In this document: positions 9,172 through 18,040 of the stretch, piece by piece
How the letters are laid out: the number at the start of each line of letters is the position of its first letter
Numbering within the stretch: the stretch's first letter is position 1
Assembly: GCF_014196715.1 (NCBI RefSeq)
Contig: NZ_JACIEF010000001.1
Coordinates: 1,222,872-1,286,871 of the forward strand
DNA: 64,000 nt
Direction: 5' to 3'
Source: Pedobacter zeae
Lineage (GTDB): Bacteria; Bacteroidota; Bacteroidia; Sphingobacteriales; Sphingobacteriaceae
Position numbers and translations under genes: made by a program
The notes under the pieces: generated by a model
What the model saw: the letters and a program-made list of their open reading frames with translations, nothing else
Databases searched by the model: none
Told to the model about the DNA's origin: nothing

Positions 9172-9253
9172 CTTATTAATTAATGGAAGCAAAATATGAA
9201 TATGCTTTTATAAAAATAACATGCTTTGCAGATATGACGAATGGATTACTTAA

Positions 9254-9290
9254 AGCAAAAAAGTTCTCCGGTATTAACGCGGAGAACTTT
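9254..9290 (-). terminator. Rho-independent terminator of the susCD transcript
   Basis: Perfect 11-base stem AAAGTTCTCCG / CGGAGAACTTT around a nine-base loop. The A-run on its left becomes the T-run for minus-strand transcripts, 20 bases past the SusD stop. Confidence 0.85.
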
Positions 9291-9310
9291 TGAAATTGGT
9301 TAAGAGCGAA

Positions 9311-10867
9311 TTATTTTAAAAGCCACATGGCCTGGTTTACATCATCGCTACCACCATACTGGCTGGCAACCGCAATCGAAAGATTGGCCGAATTGTAACT
9401 CAGCTCGTTTGATGGATACAACCACCTTAATGGAAAATTAGTAGATGGCGAATTTAAATTCGTGGTCGAATTCAATTTAAATACCGGATAACCGGTTCTT
9501 CTGTTTTCGAACCAAGCCTGGTATTTGTTGCCTTGCAAAAAGCTGGCTAGATATTTTTGCGTAATGACCTGTGCTATTTGCTGCTCAGTTGAACCGGTTA
9601 GGGCTACGGTAGCCGGAAAAGCATCGATATAAGCAGCATCCATTTTCATGTTGTGATTATAATCAGCCAGATCTGGTGTGTATTGTGCGATGAATTTCAT
9701 CGAGTTGGTAATGCCATTGGCATAATAGGTTTGTGCAGGTGTACCGGTTATCCACCCGCGAATGGTAGCTTCGGCCAGAATAAACTGCAAATCCCAATAG
9801 TTAAAAACACCAACAGGCTCGGCATTTACCAGATTTACGTAACGGGTATTGATATCGGCATAATCTTTATTTACCCTTCTGGTTTGTAGACTCGAAAAAG
9901 AATCGGAAGGCTCTACACCCGGATAAGCTGCAATATCGCTTTGCGAAACACCTGCAGCAATTTTAACCGGCGACGGTTTTGCATAGTAAAAAAGCCTTCT
10001 ATCGCTGGTTGCCTTTAAGGGATCGAGCAAGACGTTGGTTAACATGGTATAATTCGATTTAACAAATGAGTTGCCTGATCCGGCAGGCACATCGCTCCAG
10101 GGATAATTCTGGCCGGCAGTTGCATTATAGGCTAATGCAAAATTATCATTGTAATCGCGCATTAACGGGCGATTGGCTACAATATCCTTAAAACGTTCGA
10201 TCACTTTTAAATCTGCATCACCTGTTTTTTTATAGAGATTAATTAATACATGCAGCTCAAAACTATTGGTTAATCTTCTCCATTTATCGGTACTACCGGC
10301 AAAAATGGGATCACCTTCGAAGGTTGCTCCCGAAGCGAATAAGGTATTGGCTTGATCCAGTTCGCTTAAAATACCCAGAAAAACCGTTTTTTGACTATCG
10401 TATTTAGGTTGTAATATCGCATCCGACTCGCCCTTAACTGCGTCGGTGTAAGGAATATCGCCCACCTGCATAGTCGTCATAAAAAACTGCCAGGCTCTGA
10501 TAAAATGCCCCAGGGCCTGATACGATTTCTTTAATGCGTCGCTGGTGGCATAATTTTCCATTGGCGTAATATTGCGCAGCAGGGTTATCCGGTTAAAATC
10601 TGTCCGGCTAATTTTATTGTATTGAAAGTTTTCCTGCCCTTCGCCCCAGGTAAGGTACTTACCTAATAAGAAAGGCTGCATGAAAGATTTGGTGCTGCTG
10701 ATGTCCCCACGGGTAATGTTTAATATCATACCGGTGGCCAGCATAGCCGAGTTTACCTGCGTTGTTGCATTTGGGTTGGTATTAATATCATCGAACTTGC
10801 TGCAACCATTACTTAATAGTGCTAATGCAGGTAGCAATAAGCTATATTTAAAAAATTTACTTTTCAT
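9311..10867 (-). CDS. SusD/RagB-family surface lipoprotein
   Basis: The substrate-binding lid of a SusCD importer, anchored in the outer membrane facing outward. 518 residues with a lipoprotein signal ending in LLSNGCSKFDDIN (lipid Cys22), then NTNPNATTQVNSAML, the usual opening of the SusD-like group 2. The helical TPR-like core includes FIRAWQFFMTTMQVGDIPYTDA, and ENRRTGYP near the C-terminus is another family mark. It follows the SusC gene by 27 bases and is surely co-transcribed with it. The imported ligand cannot be read from sequence; no glycoside hydrolase lies next to it. Confidence 0.93.
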   Translation of the reverse strand: MKSKFFKYSLLLPALALLSNGCSKFDDINTNPNATTQVNSAMLATGMILNITRGDISSTKSFMQPFLLGKYLTWGEGQENFQYNKISRTDFNRITLLRNITPMENYATSDALKKSYQALGHFIRAWQFFMTTMQVGDIPYTDAVKGESDAILQPKYDSQKTVFLGILSELDQANTLFASGATFEGDPIFAGSTDKWRRLTNSFELHVLINLYKKTGDADLKVIERFKDIVANRPLMRDYNDNFALAYNATAGQNYPWSDVPAGSGNSFVKSNYTMLTNVLLDPLKATSDRRLFYYAKPSPVKIAAGVSQSDIAAYPGVEPSDSFSSLQTRRVNKDYADINTRYVNLVNAEPVGVFNYWDLQFILAEATIRGWITGTPAQTYYANGITNSMKFIAQYTPDLADYNHNMKMDAAYIDAFPATVALTGSTEQQIAQVITQKYLASFLQGNKYQAWFENRRTGYPVFKLNSTTNLNSPSTNFPLRWLYPSNELSYNSANLSIAVASQYGGSDDVNQAMWLLK

Positions 10868-10894
10868 AAAATCTTCTTTAAAAACAATAAATAA

Positions 10895-13800
10895 CTAGAA
10901 TCCTACCTTCAGGTTAAAACCTACCATTCGCATTGATGGCGAGTTTAAATTCTCGGTATCAACATCGGGATCTGAGTATTTGAAATTGGTCCACATAAAC
11001 AGGTTCTGCCCGGTTAAAGAAAAAGATGCGCTCTTTAAACCCAGTTTTCCCGCTGTTTTTGATGATAAACGGTAACCCAGTGAAACTTCGCGCAACTTAA
11101 CAAACGATTCGTTTTGTACCCTTGCATCGCCACCACGGTACCATTGTGCATAATCCTGATAACCAATAGGCACATCATTTACGGCGTACTTACGGGTATC
11201 GCTGGTAATCTGGCCATACTTATCGTAAGTAACGCTGCCGGATATTACTTTAACACCCTGGCCCACATAATTATTCTGTCCAAGCACTACCTGGTTGTAA
11301 CGGTATTGGTTATCTGTTTCCGGAGCAGTACCCGAATCGAACATTTTGTCGTACACGTAATTGTACATTAAGCCACCGATACGGCCATCAATATTAACAG
11401 CCAACGACCAGTTTTTATAAGTAAAATTATTGATGAAACCAAAGCTGAAATCAGGGTCGCCATAGCCCAGTTTTTTCACATAATCGCTCCAAACGGGGTA
11501 ACCACTTTCGTGAATTACATTACCTTCAGGGTCTTTAACCCAGTAATTATCGGTATAGGTATCTAACCGTTCGCCCTTTTTCACCCATAAATTATCGGCA
11601 GAGTATACCGGATCGAGATTTACATAATATCGGTGCTGGTTAGACCAGTTGATGGTAGAATACCATTCGAAATCTTTATTTCTGATTACAGAACCGTCTA
11701 CCGTAATTTCAAGACCTCTTCTTTCGTAGGTTTCCTGGGTATTAACCAAAGTAGTTGAGAAACCCGAAGATGCCGGGATTGAAGTACTTACCTGCTGGTT
11801 ATAGTAATATTTATTAAAATAAGCGACATCAAAATGCAGGCGTTTCTTAAATAAATAACCTGCAGCTCCAATTTCATAGGTTCTTTGTGCACTTGGCAGC
11901 AAACTGTTACCCAATAACGACGATGGATAGCTCGCAGCATTTAAAGTATTCCATGCAGCAGTTGTTGTACCGAATGTTCTGTTAGTGGCGTATACCCCTA
12001 AAGCTGTTTTAAATACGGCCCACGAACCGCGGATTTTGAACATATCAATTACCTTAGGCAATTTTACCAGTTCTGAAACTACGATACTTGACCCAATGGA
12101 TGGGTAAAAATAAGAACGTGATGCTTTAGGTTGGGCCGAGTTCCAGTCGTTTCTTCCCGTAAAGTCGAGGAAGATGGCATCATTATAGCCAACAGAAGCC
12201 CTGCTGTACAAACTGTTAATCTGCCTGGTGCTGTATCCCTGCGATACCGTTGGTGGCTCTACAGAACCGGCTAAAGAATAAAAAGTGGGTGAAATTAAAC
12301 CATTTTTAGTTGTTCCACTTAACGATTCGTCAATGAAATAATAAACGGTTCCACCGGCCAAAGCATCGATGGTAAACTTATTCAGTTTCTTTTTATAGCT
12401 CAAGATTACGTCATCATTGGTACTGAAACCTTTGGCATCCTGAATAGAATACATCCCTTTTGCATTCCATCCGCTACCATTGACCGCGCCACCACGGGTA
12501 GAATAGATATTAGCTGTTGGATTGCGGAAAGTAGTTTTATTATTATAGTTATCGTAGCCTAATCGCACCAACAAATTAAAATCCTGGTTAATCTGATAAT
12601 TTGCGGTAACATTAGCATTTACCGTGTTGGTTTGGATACCATTTAACTTCTCATAGGCAATTAAATATGGATTGTCGTACCAGTTGGTATACATCCAGTT
12701 TTGTGTTTTATAAGGTACTTTCCAGTAATCTTTGTAATCACGGATATCGTATTCGGTACCTGTCCACATAATTAACTGGTACAAATAACCCTGGTTGTTA
12801 TAACCACCACCCCAAACCTGATCGGCCCAGCGGCGGCTAACGCCCATATGGCCTTCCAGCTTAAATTTATCGCTTAGCTTCATCTCTCCTGCCATGGTTA
12901 AATTTACCATATTGAGATTTTGATTTGGGAACTGTCCTTTGTTATAGATATCATTTAAGCCGATCCTGAAGCTGCCTTTATCGCCGGTTTGAGCAATGCT
13001 AATGTTGTTGTTTAAGATAATACCGGTAGACATAAAGTTCTTCAGGTTATCTTTCCCTTTCGATACCAGTGGCATGTTGTCTTCAAATTGCTTGGTTACC
13101 GGGTTCCAATCTCTTGCAGTTTTACCGATATCCAGCTTAGGTCCCCAAACATAATCGTTATCAATTACACCATTTTGTCCGCGGCCATAAGAGCTTTGCA
13201 CCTCGGGTATAGCCAGAAAACCTAACGAAGCCATGGTATTGCTATTCACATCGATTGAAAAACCTTTATCGGATGCACCTTTTTTGGTGGTAATTAACAT
13301 TACACCACCAGCTGCGCGCGAACCATACAATGCTGAAGCAGTAGGGCCTTTAAGTATATCTACGCTTTCAATATCATCAGTCGGTACATCCCTTAATGAC
13401 ATGTTACCGTAAGGCACACCATCAATAACCAGCAAGGCACTTTCGCCCCGGAGCTCGATGGTAGGTCTGGCATTAAATTCGGTTGAGTTTTTGATCACCA
13501 AACCAGAAACCCTTCCGGTTAGTGAAGTAGCTACATCAACCCCTTTAACCGTTTGCAGTTCTTTACCGGCTACTTTTTGTACGGCATAACCCAACGATTT
13601 TTCTGAGCGTTTAATCCCCAGGGCGGTAACAACCACATCTGTTAATTCAGTTGTGGTAGCCTGTAAAGAAATACTGTAATCGCGCTTACTGTCTATTGTA
13701 ATTTCCCTCGTGGTGTAGCCGATAAAAGAGACGATGAGCGTTGTACCAACATTGGCGTTAATAGAAAAATAACCATTGGCATCTGTTCTGGTTACGGATT

Positions 13801-14263
13801 TTGTTTCCTTAACCATTATACTTGCCCCAACAATCGGCAGGCCGTTTTCATCCAGTACTTTGCCGGTAATGATTTCGAAAAAGGGATTGGATATGAGCTC
13901 GCTTTTTTTTCTGAGTACAATTGTTTTATCGAATATTTTATAGCTCAGGAGTTGATTTTTAAAACATAAATTCAGCACCTGCTCCAGGGGTGCGTTTTTA
14001 ACATCAATACTTACATTGTGGGCATTTTGCAATTCGAGGTTGTCGTAAAGAAAAACATATTCGGTTTGTTTCTCTATCGACTTAAATATCACTTCTATCG
14101 AAACATTTTTCTGTTTCAAAGTGATGTTCTGACTATAAACACTTGCACTTACCTGGCACAGACATGCGAATAAAAATAGTGCGGTTAGCTTCATCACCAA
14201 TATTAATTGTGTGGGCTTACGCCGGATTAATGATCCTGGCGCAAAAAAAATACTGAAATTCAT
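10895..14263 (-). CDS. SusC/RagA TonB-linked outer-membrane transporter with STN domain
   Basis: The channel of a SusCD pair; it moves its ligand across the outer membrane with TonB energy. 1122 residues: signal region (to about 45, MKLTALFLFACLCQVSAS), an STN domain (about 50-110) that relays signal to the FecR anti-sigma, a carboxypeptidase-like domain (about 133-205, ITGKVLDENGLPIVGASI), a plug (about 215-330, with DILKGPTASALYGSRAAGGV) and a 22-strand barrel ending in MRMVGFNLKVGF. The N-terminal extension before MKLTAL is common in this group, so the ATG at 14263 is kept. A structured motif sits right before it. Confidence 0.95.
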   Translation of the reverse strand: MNFSIFFAPGSLIRRKPTQLILVMKLTALFLFACLCQVSASVYSQNITLKQKNVSIEVIFKSIEKQTEYVFLYDNLELQNAHNVSIDVKNAPLEQVLNLCFKNQLLSYKIFDKTIVLRKKSELISNPFFEIITGKVLDENGLPIVGASIMVKETKSVTRTDANGYFSINANVGTTLIVSFIGYTTREITIDSKRDYSISLQATTTELTDVVVTALGIKRSEKSLGYAVQKVAGKELQTVKGVDVATSLTGRVSGLVIKNSTEFNARPTIELRGESALLVIDGVPYGNMSLRDVPTDDIESVDILKGPTASALYGSRAAGGVMLITTKKGASDKGFSIDVNSNTMASLGFLAIPEVQSSYGRGQNGVIDNDYVWGPKLDIGKTARDWNPVTKQFEDNMPLVSKGKDNLKNFMSTGIILNNNISIAQTGDKGSFRIGLNDIYNKGQFPNQNLNMVNLTMAGEMKLSDKFKLEGHMGVSRRWADQVWGGGYNNQGYLYQLIMWTGTEYDIRDYKDYWKVPYKTQNWMYTNWYDNPYLIAYEKLNGIQTNTVNANVTANYQINQDFNLLVRLGYDNYNNKTTFRNPTANIYSTRGGAVNGSGWNAKGMYSIQDAKGFSTNDDVILSYKKKLNKFTIDALAGGTVYYFIDESLSGTTKNGLISPTFYSLAGSVEPPTVSQGYSTRQINSLYSRASVGYNDAIFLDFTGRNDWNSAQPKASRSYFYPSIGSSIVVSELVKLPKVIDMFKIRGSWAVFKTALGVYATNRTFGTTTAAWNTLNAASYPSSLLGNSLLPSAQRTYEIGAAGYLFKKRLHFDVAYFNKYYYNQQVSTSIPASSGFSTTLVNTQETYERRGLEITVDGSVIRNKDFEWYSTINWSNQHRYYVNLDPVYSADNLWVKKGERLDTYTDNYWVKDPEGNVIHESGYPVWSDYVKKLGYGDPDFSFGFINNFTYKNWSLAVNIDGRIGGLMYNYVYDKMFDSGTAPETDNQYRYNQVVLGQNNYVGQGVKVISGSVTYDKYGQITSDTRKYAVNDVPIGYQDYAQWYRGGDARVQNESFVKLREVSLGYRLSSKTAGKLGLKSASFSLTGQNLFMWTNFKYSDPDVDTENLNSPSMRMVGFNLKVGF

Positions 14264-14273
14264 GATTGAATTT

Positions 14274-14377
14274 GGGTTTAAACATAATTGCTTAGATAAC
14301 TTATTGTATTCCTGCCGCAGATTGCTGGCCTACAGGAATTAATCCGCCCAAGGCAAATTAAGTGGTACGAACACTTT
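14274..14377 (-). promoter_or_regulatory. Structured leader motif, copy A (before susC)
   Basis: Shown on the minus strand, in the sense of susC. It has a hairpin AAGTG / CACTT with loop TTCGTAC, a linker, a second hairpin ATTCCTG / CAGGAAT, and then AAGTTATCTAAGC followed by TTTAAACCC 11 bases before the susC ATG. The same order, with the identical first loop and 3' block but a different second hairpin, occurs at 16639-16718. Conservation of structure plus loop suggests a cis-acting RNA or a regulatory DNA site; which one is not decided by the sequence. Confidence 0.5.
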
Positions 14378-14464
14378 GCATTGCTTCTTTAGCAGACTGA
14401 AATCGAATGTCAGGAGTATTATATCTTCATATGCTGCGTTTTATAGTTTGATTTGGTTTGGTTA

Positions 14465-15613
14465 TTATTTAGGATTTACTGTAATCTGGTTGTTTTCTAT
14501 TTTGCAATGAATGCCGCTGTAAGCCAGCATTTCGACTAATTTTACGACACTTACATTTCTCGGTATTTTTCCGGAGTATTGCTTCGCCGGGATTTTTCCG
14601 TTGTAGATTACTTCAGCATCATACCAGCGAGAAACCTGGCGCATTACTGAGGGAAGATCTGATCTGTCGAATTGGAAATAACCATTTTTCCAGGCAACTA
14701 CCGCCTCCAGGTCTGCAATCTCATTTACTTTAATACCAGCAGTTTTAAGATTTAAACTGGCCTGCTGACCGGGTTTTAAAAGCGCTTTTTTATTTCCCTG
14801 CTTAATTTCTATGCTCCCCTCAAGCAAGGTGGTGCGCTGATATTCTTCATCTGCATAGGCGTTTACATTGAAATGTGTTCCAAGCACCTGGATATCAGAT
14901 TGATTGGTGTGTACAATAAAAGGTTTGGTTTTATTTTTAGCCACCTCGAAATATGCCTCTCCGGTAACTTCTACTTTACGTTCTTTCCCCACAAAGGCAG
15001 TAGGGAATCTAACCGAGGAGCTTGCATTTAGCCAAACTTCAGTGCCATCAACCAAAATTAAATGGTATTGACCTCCCCTTGGTGTACTTACTGTGTTTAT
15101 AGCTGCTGCCTCTGCTGTTGAATTACCTGTGAACCGGTAAAGCAACTCGCCACTTTTTGTTTTAATTACCTCGACACCAGATTGGTTGGCCACCTGCCCG
15201 TCTGAAGTTTTGTTAAGAATGATTTGTGAACCATCTGCCAGTAACAATACCGCATTATTTCCACCCGGAACAATTGGCTTTTTATTAATTTTTGCAATTG
15301 TGGATGAAACTTGCGGGCGGCTGTTTTGCTTAAAATAAATATAAGTACCTGCCATGAAGGCCACCAAAATAACTGCAGCTTTAAATGGCCATACATCATT
15401 TAACCTAACCCGTTTAGGTTTAGCACTTTTTTGTATACGGGAAGTTACCCGGCTTAAAATTTGTTCTTTAACCTCTATATCCTCTGACTGATTTAGGGTC
15501 AATTCAGCACCATCTATACGCTCGTACCATTCCTCTACCAGCTTTTTTTCTTCGGTAGTAGCAGTTTGGCTATTGTACTTTTCGATTAAATCTTTGATTT
15601 CGGTCGTATTCAA
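14465..15613 (-). CDS. FecR-family anti-sigma factor
   Basis: An inner-membrane regulator that holds or activates the neighbouring ECF sigma factor according to a signal from the SusC STN domain. 382 residues: a cytoplasmic helical part (1-90, EKKLVEEWYERID), one membrane helix (about 78-95, PFKAAVILVAFMAGTYIYF), a FecR domain (about 170-270, TPRGGQYHLILVDGTEVWLN and GEAYFEVAKN), and a DUF4974 C-terminus (about 310-380, PSVMRQVSRWYDAEVIYNG). It lies between the sigma gene and susC in one direction, the standard order for this module. Confidence 0.93.
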   Translation of the reverse strand: MNTTEIKDLIEKYNSQTATTEEKKLVEEWYERIDGAELTLNQSEDIEVKEQILSRVTSRIQKSAKPKRVRLNDVWPFKAAVILVAFMAGTYIYFKQNSRPQVSSTIAKINKKPIVPGGNNAVLLLADGSQIILNKTSDGQVANQSGVEVIKTKSGELLYRFTGNSTAEAAAINTVSTPRGGQYHLILVDGTEVWLNASSSVRFPTAFVGKERKVEVTGEAYFEVAKNKTKPFIVHTNQSDIQVLGTHFNVNAYADEEYQRTTLLEGSIEIKQGNKKALLKPGQQASLNLKTAGIKVNEIADLEAVVAWKNGYFQFDRSDLPSVMRQVSRWYDAEVIYNGKIPAKQYSGKIPRNVSVVKLVEMLAYSGIHCKIENNQITVNPK

Positions 15614-15754
15614 AATAGTGGCTTTTAAAGGTATATACGGTTACCCGGCATAAAGTACCATGGCATTTTTATTTTTTTTAGAAAAATGGTTAAACCTGCA
15701 CTAAAGGCAAACAAAACCTTTATTTATAACATCTTGTGGTGATCAGAGAAAAAA

Positions 15755-16342
15755 TTATAAGTGTTTGGCTATAAAGATTGCCAATAGTGCAAGTGACGAA
15801 TCGTAATCTTTTACCCGTGCACGTAAGCGCTGATAGGCCATTTGAAGCTGATTTTTTACCGTTTGTTCAGATAACGAAAGATCCTGTGCAATTTGTTTGA
15901 TAGAAAGGTCGTCTTCGCGTTTAAGCAGATAAATTTCTTTCATGCGCATTGGCATACGCTCAACTTCGGCATCAATGATGGTTTTCAGTTCCTTTTCTAA
16001 GATTGTATTTTGCGAATACACATCTGCAGGAGCTACATTAGTCGTTACACTTACGGCATACTTTAAACGTACGCTATCTTTTTCGTAAAGTTTTAAGATT
16101 TTATTACGGAGTATCGCAAACAAATAAGCCAGTACACTACTTTCAGCATCTAATAATTCGATCTTATCCCACAAACTTACAAATACATCCTGAACCAGAT
16201 CCTGGGCTAAATCGGTGCAGTGTACCTTTTTATAAGCCTGTTTGTAGAGCGCACTCCAATAAGCATCGAACACCAGGTTAAATGCTTTATTCTTGTCTAA
16301 TTTGACCAGAAGAAAAAAGTTACTTTCTAATTCTTTGTACAT
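15755..16342 (-). CDS. ECF RNA polymerase sigma factor (FecI-like)
   Basis: A sigma-70 factor of the Bacteroidetes ECF group that works with the FecR/SusC module next to it. I use the ATG at 16342 (MYKELESNFF, 195 residues); the longer frame would start at TTG. Region 2 includes FDAYWSALYKQAYKKV and LAQDLVQDVFVSLWDK; region 4 holds RMKEIYLLKREDDLSIKQIA and LSEQTVKNQLQMAYQRLR, the helix-turn-helix that reads the -35 element. The hydrophobic C-terminus (LALLAIFIAKHL) is usual in this group. 141 bases separate it from fecR. Confidence 0.93.
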   Translation of the reverse strand: MYKELESNFFLLVKLDKNKAFNLVFDAYWSALYKQAYKKVHCTDLAQDLVQDVFVSLWDKIELLDAESSVLAYLFAILRNKILKLYEKDSVRLKYAVSVTTNVAPADVYSQNTILEKELKTIIDAEVERMPMRMKEIYLLKREDDLSIKQIAQDLSLSEQTVKNQLQMAYQRLRARVKDYDSSLALLAIFIAKHL

Positions 16343-16638
16343 AAACAATTGGAGATGACGATTGAGGTTTTTAAGGTGCGCCAAAGAAATAACATCATTA
16401 TTAACCTAATGTTAAATTTATTAAATTATTTAATACAGTGCAGTTAAATTAAAAAAATGCAATTACAAAAAAGGATAATTTGCTGATAACGGGTTGCGGC
16501 TTTTCTGTGCAAAGAGGGCTTCTATTTATCCTTCTGGTTTATGGGTGATCTGTTTGGTTAAATATTTTGCGATGCAAGGTAGTATTCTTACATCAAATTA
16601 TCCTGTAAAAAAATGCTTAAAATTTATACCTTTGAAAA

Positions 16639-16718
16639 GGGTTAAACATATAGCTTAGATAACTTTTGTACCTGCATGCAGGAATAACCCAATTTGGCGG
16701 GGAGTGGTACGAACACTT
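16639..16718 (-). promoter_or_regulatory. Structured leader motif, copy B (upstream of ECF sigma gene)
   Basis: Minus-strand order: hairpin AGTG / CACT with loop TTCGTAC, a CCCCGCC linker, the perfect palindrome CCTGCATGCAGG, ACAAAAGTTATCTAAGC and TTTAACCC. It matches copy A at 14274-14377 in order and in the loop and 3' blocks. It lies about 300 bases before the sigma ATG. Because the region is divergent, a plus-strand reading (a small RNA ending at the hairpin 16737-16766) is also possible. Confidence 0.45.
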
Positions 16719-16736
16719 CTCGTCTTTTTGTTTAAA

Positions 16737-16766
16737 TACCCCTCTAAATTGAGGGGTACTTTTGTT
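16737..16766 (+). terminator. Terminator-like hairpin
   Basis: Perfect stem TACCCCTC / GAGGGGTA with six-base loop, followed by CTTTTGTT on the plus strand. No plus-strand gene lies upstream, so it would end either antisense transcription or a plus-strand small RNA that includes copy B of the structured motif. Confidence 0.5.
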
Positions 16767-16939
16767 AATCATTGGGTTATGTTTTAAGATTATTTATCAA
16801 TTTTGGTTTTTTTAAGGACTAAAATTGCTTTCCATTTATAATTTTTATATAATTATTTTTTAGAACGTGGTACCTTTAGTTTTTCCGAAAATATTGATAT
16901 TTATATAACCGGGAAAAGAAATGAGGAAAAAAAACAACG

Positions 16940-16949
16940 CAAACGTTTG
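16940..16949. promoter_or_regulatory. LacI-type operator upstream of the LacI gene
   Basis: The palindrome CAAACGTTTG (GCAAACGTTTGA with flanks) has the central CG and symmetry of LacI/GalR-family operators. It lies 54 bases before the regulator's ATG and just upstream of a TAATTTTG box (16952-16959), a placement that fits autorepression. The same ten bases recur at 18022 and 47086. Confidence 0.65.
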
Positions 16950-17003
16950 ATTAATTTTGTAATATTAAATATTGGAGAAATTTAATGTAGTTTAGCACTT
17001 ACA

Positions 17004-18020
17004 ATGCAATCGAAACCAACCACCATCAAAGAAATAGCCAGGATTTTAAATATTTCACCTTCTAGTGTTTCAAGAGGATTACATGATCATCCCAGCATTG
17101 GAGCCGTAACGAGGGAGAAAATCAAACAACTGGCCAAGTCTCTAAATTATGAGCCCAACAATGCTGCAATACTTTTTCAAAAAGGTAAAACCTATACCAT
17201 TGGTGTAATTTTGCCTGAACTCTCCGAGCATTTTTTTTCTATTGCCATATCGGCAATTGAAGATGAAGCAATCAAAAAAAACTACACGGTTATTTTTGCT
17301 CAATCGCACGATAATTATGAACAAGAGGTAAAGCTCGTTGAAAAAATGAAAAACCAGCGGGTTGATGGTTTATTAGTATCCATCAGTAAAGACACTTCAA
17401 AATTTGATCATTTCGAAAAACTGAATTCTTTTAATATCCCGGTTGTATTTTTCGACCGCATCCCTCCTTTTAAAAACGTACATTATGTTGCCTGCAGTTT
17501 GGAAAGTGCTACCATAAAGGCAGTTAACTACCTTCTTAAGAAAGGCCACAGGAGCATTGGCATGATCAATGGTCCAAATACATTGTATGCCAGTGAGGAA
17601 CGTAAAGAGGGTTATATGCAAGCCATTAACTTTAACCGTTTAAAATTCGACCCTACGCTGGTTTTGAATTGTGATTTAACCGAACAAGGCACTATTGAGG
17701 CTGCTGAGCAGTTTTTAAACCATAAAAGAAAACCGACAGCCATTGTAGCTTTTAATGATTATGTGGCTCTTTTTCTGATCAAATACTTCAAGAAGCTGAA
17801 TGTAATCCATGATTTTGATATTGTAAGTTATGCCAACCTGCCCATTATCAGTTACCTCGATAACTCGCCTGTAGCCTCGGTAGAACAATATCCATATTTA
17901 CAGGGACAAAAAGCAGCGAACATCTTGCTTGATCTGATCCATAGCCCAAATTCGGAGAAACAGGCCTATTACAATACCATAGTAGAATCAGATCTGATCG
18001 TAAACGAAGTAAAGGAATAG
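17004..18020 (+). CDS. LacI/GalR-family transcriptional regulator
   Basis: A sugar-responsive DNA-binding regulator, 338 residues. The N-terminal helix-turn-helix is at about 6-26 (KEIARILNISPSSVSRGL), followed by the hinge helix LNYEPNNAAILFQKG, which inserts into the minor groove at a central CpG. Residues 65-338 form the periplasmic-binding-protein-like effector domain (TIGVILPELSEHFFS, DGLLVSIS, VVFFDR, GHRSIGMINGP, AIVAFNDYVALF). Identical palindromes flank the gene. A third copy lies before the FucP-like transporter at 47 kb, which is therefore a likely target. The effector sugar is not known. Confidence 0.92.
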   Translation: MQSKPTTIKEIARILNISPSSVSRGLHDHPSIGAVTREKIKQLAKSLNYEPNNAAILFQKGKTYTIGVILPELSEHFFSIAISAIEDEAIKKNYTVIFAQSHDNYEQEVKLVEKMKNQRVDGLLVSISKDTSKFDHFEKLNSFNIPVVFFDRIPPFKNVHYVACSLESATIKAVNYLLKKGHRSIGMINGPNTLYASEERKEGYMQAINFNRLKFDPTLVLNCDLTEQGTIEAAEQFLNHKRKPTAIVAFNDYVALFLIKYFKKLNVIHDFDIVSYANLPIISYLDNSPVASVEQYPYLQGQKAANILLDLIHSPNSEKQAYYNTIVESDLIVNEVKE

Positions 18021-18021
18021 G

Positions 18022-18031
18022 CAAACGTTTG
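18022..18031. promoter_or_regulatory. LacI-type operator just after the LacI stop codon
   Basis: The palindrome GCAAACGTTTGC begins one base after the stop codon. No gene start is near (the AraC gene converges), so it may be an auxiliary site for looping with 16940 or simply end-of-gene regulation. Confidence 0.5.
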
Positions 18032-18040
18032 CGCTGTGTT

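Larger units (their letters stand above)
16343..17003. other. 660-base intergenic region between divergent sigma and lacI genes
   Basis: No coding region. It is AT-rich and holds the second structured motif (16639-16718), a terminator-like hairpin (16737-16766) and a CAAACGTTTG palindrome (16940-16949) before the LacI gene. The block 16385-16600 shows no feature that I can name. Confidence 0.6.

Noticed and set aside
16343..16384. TTG-started N-terminal extension of the ECF sigma factor
   Set aside because: ATG 16342 gives the normal sigma-70 region 2 start; the extension has no family counterpart.
14274..16718. Copies A and B as the ends of one transposon
   Set aside because: They lie in the same orientation with different second hairpins, and the genes between them (FecR, sigma factor) are regulatory, with no transposase.
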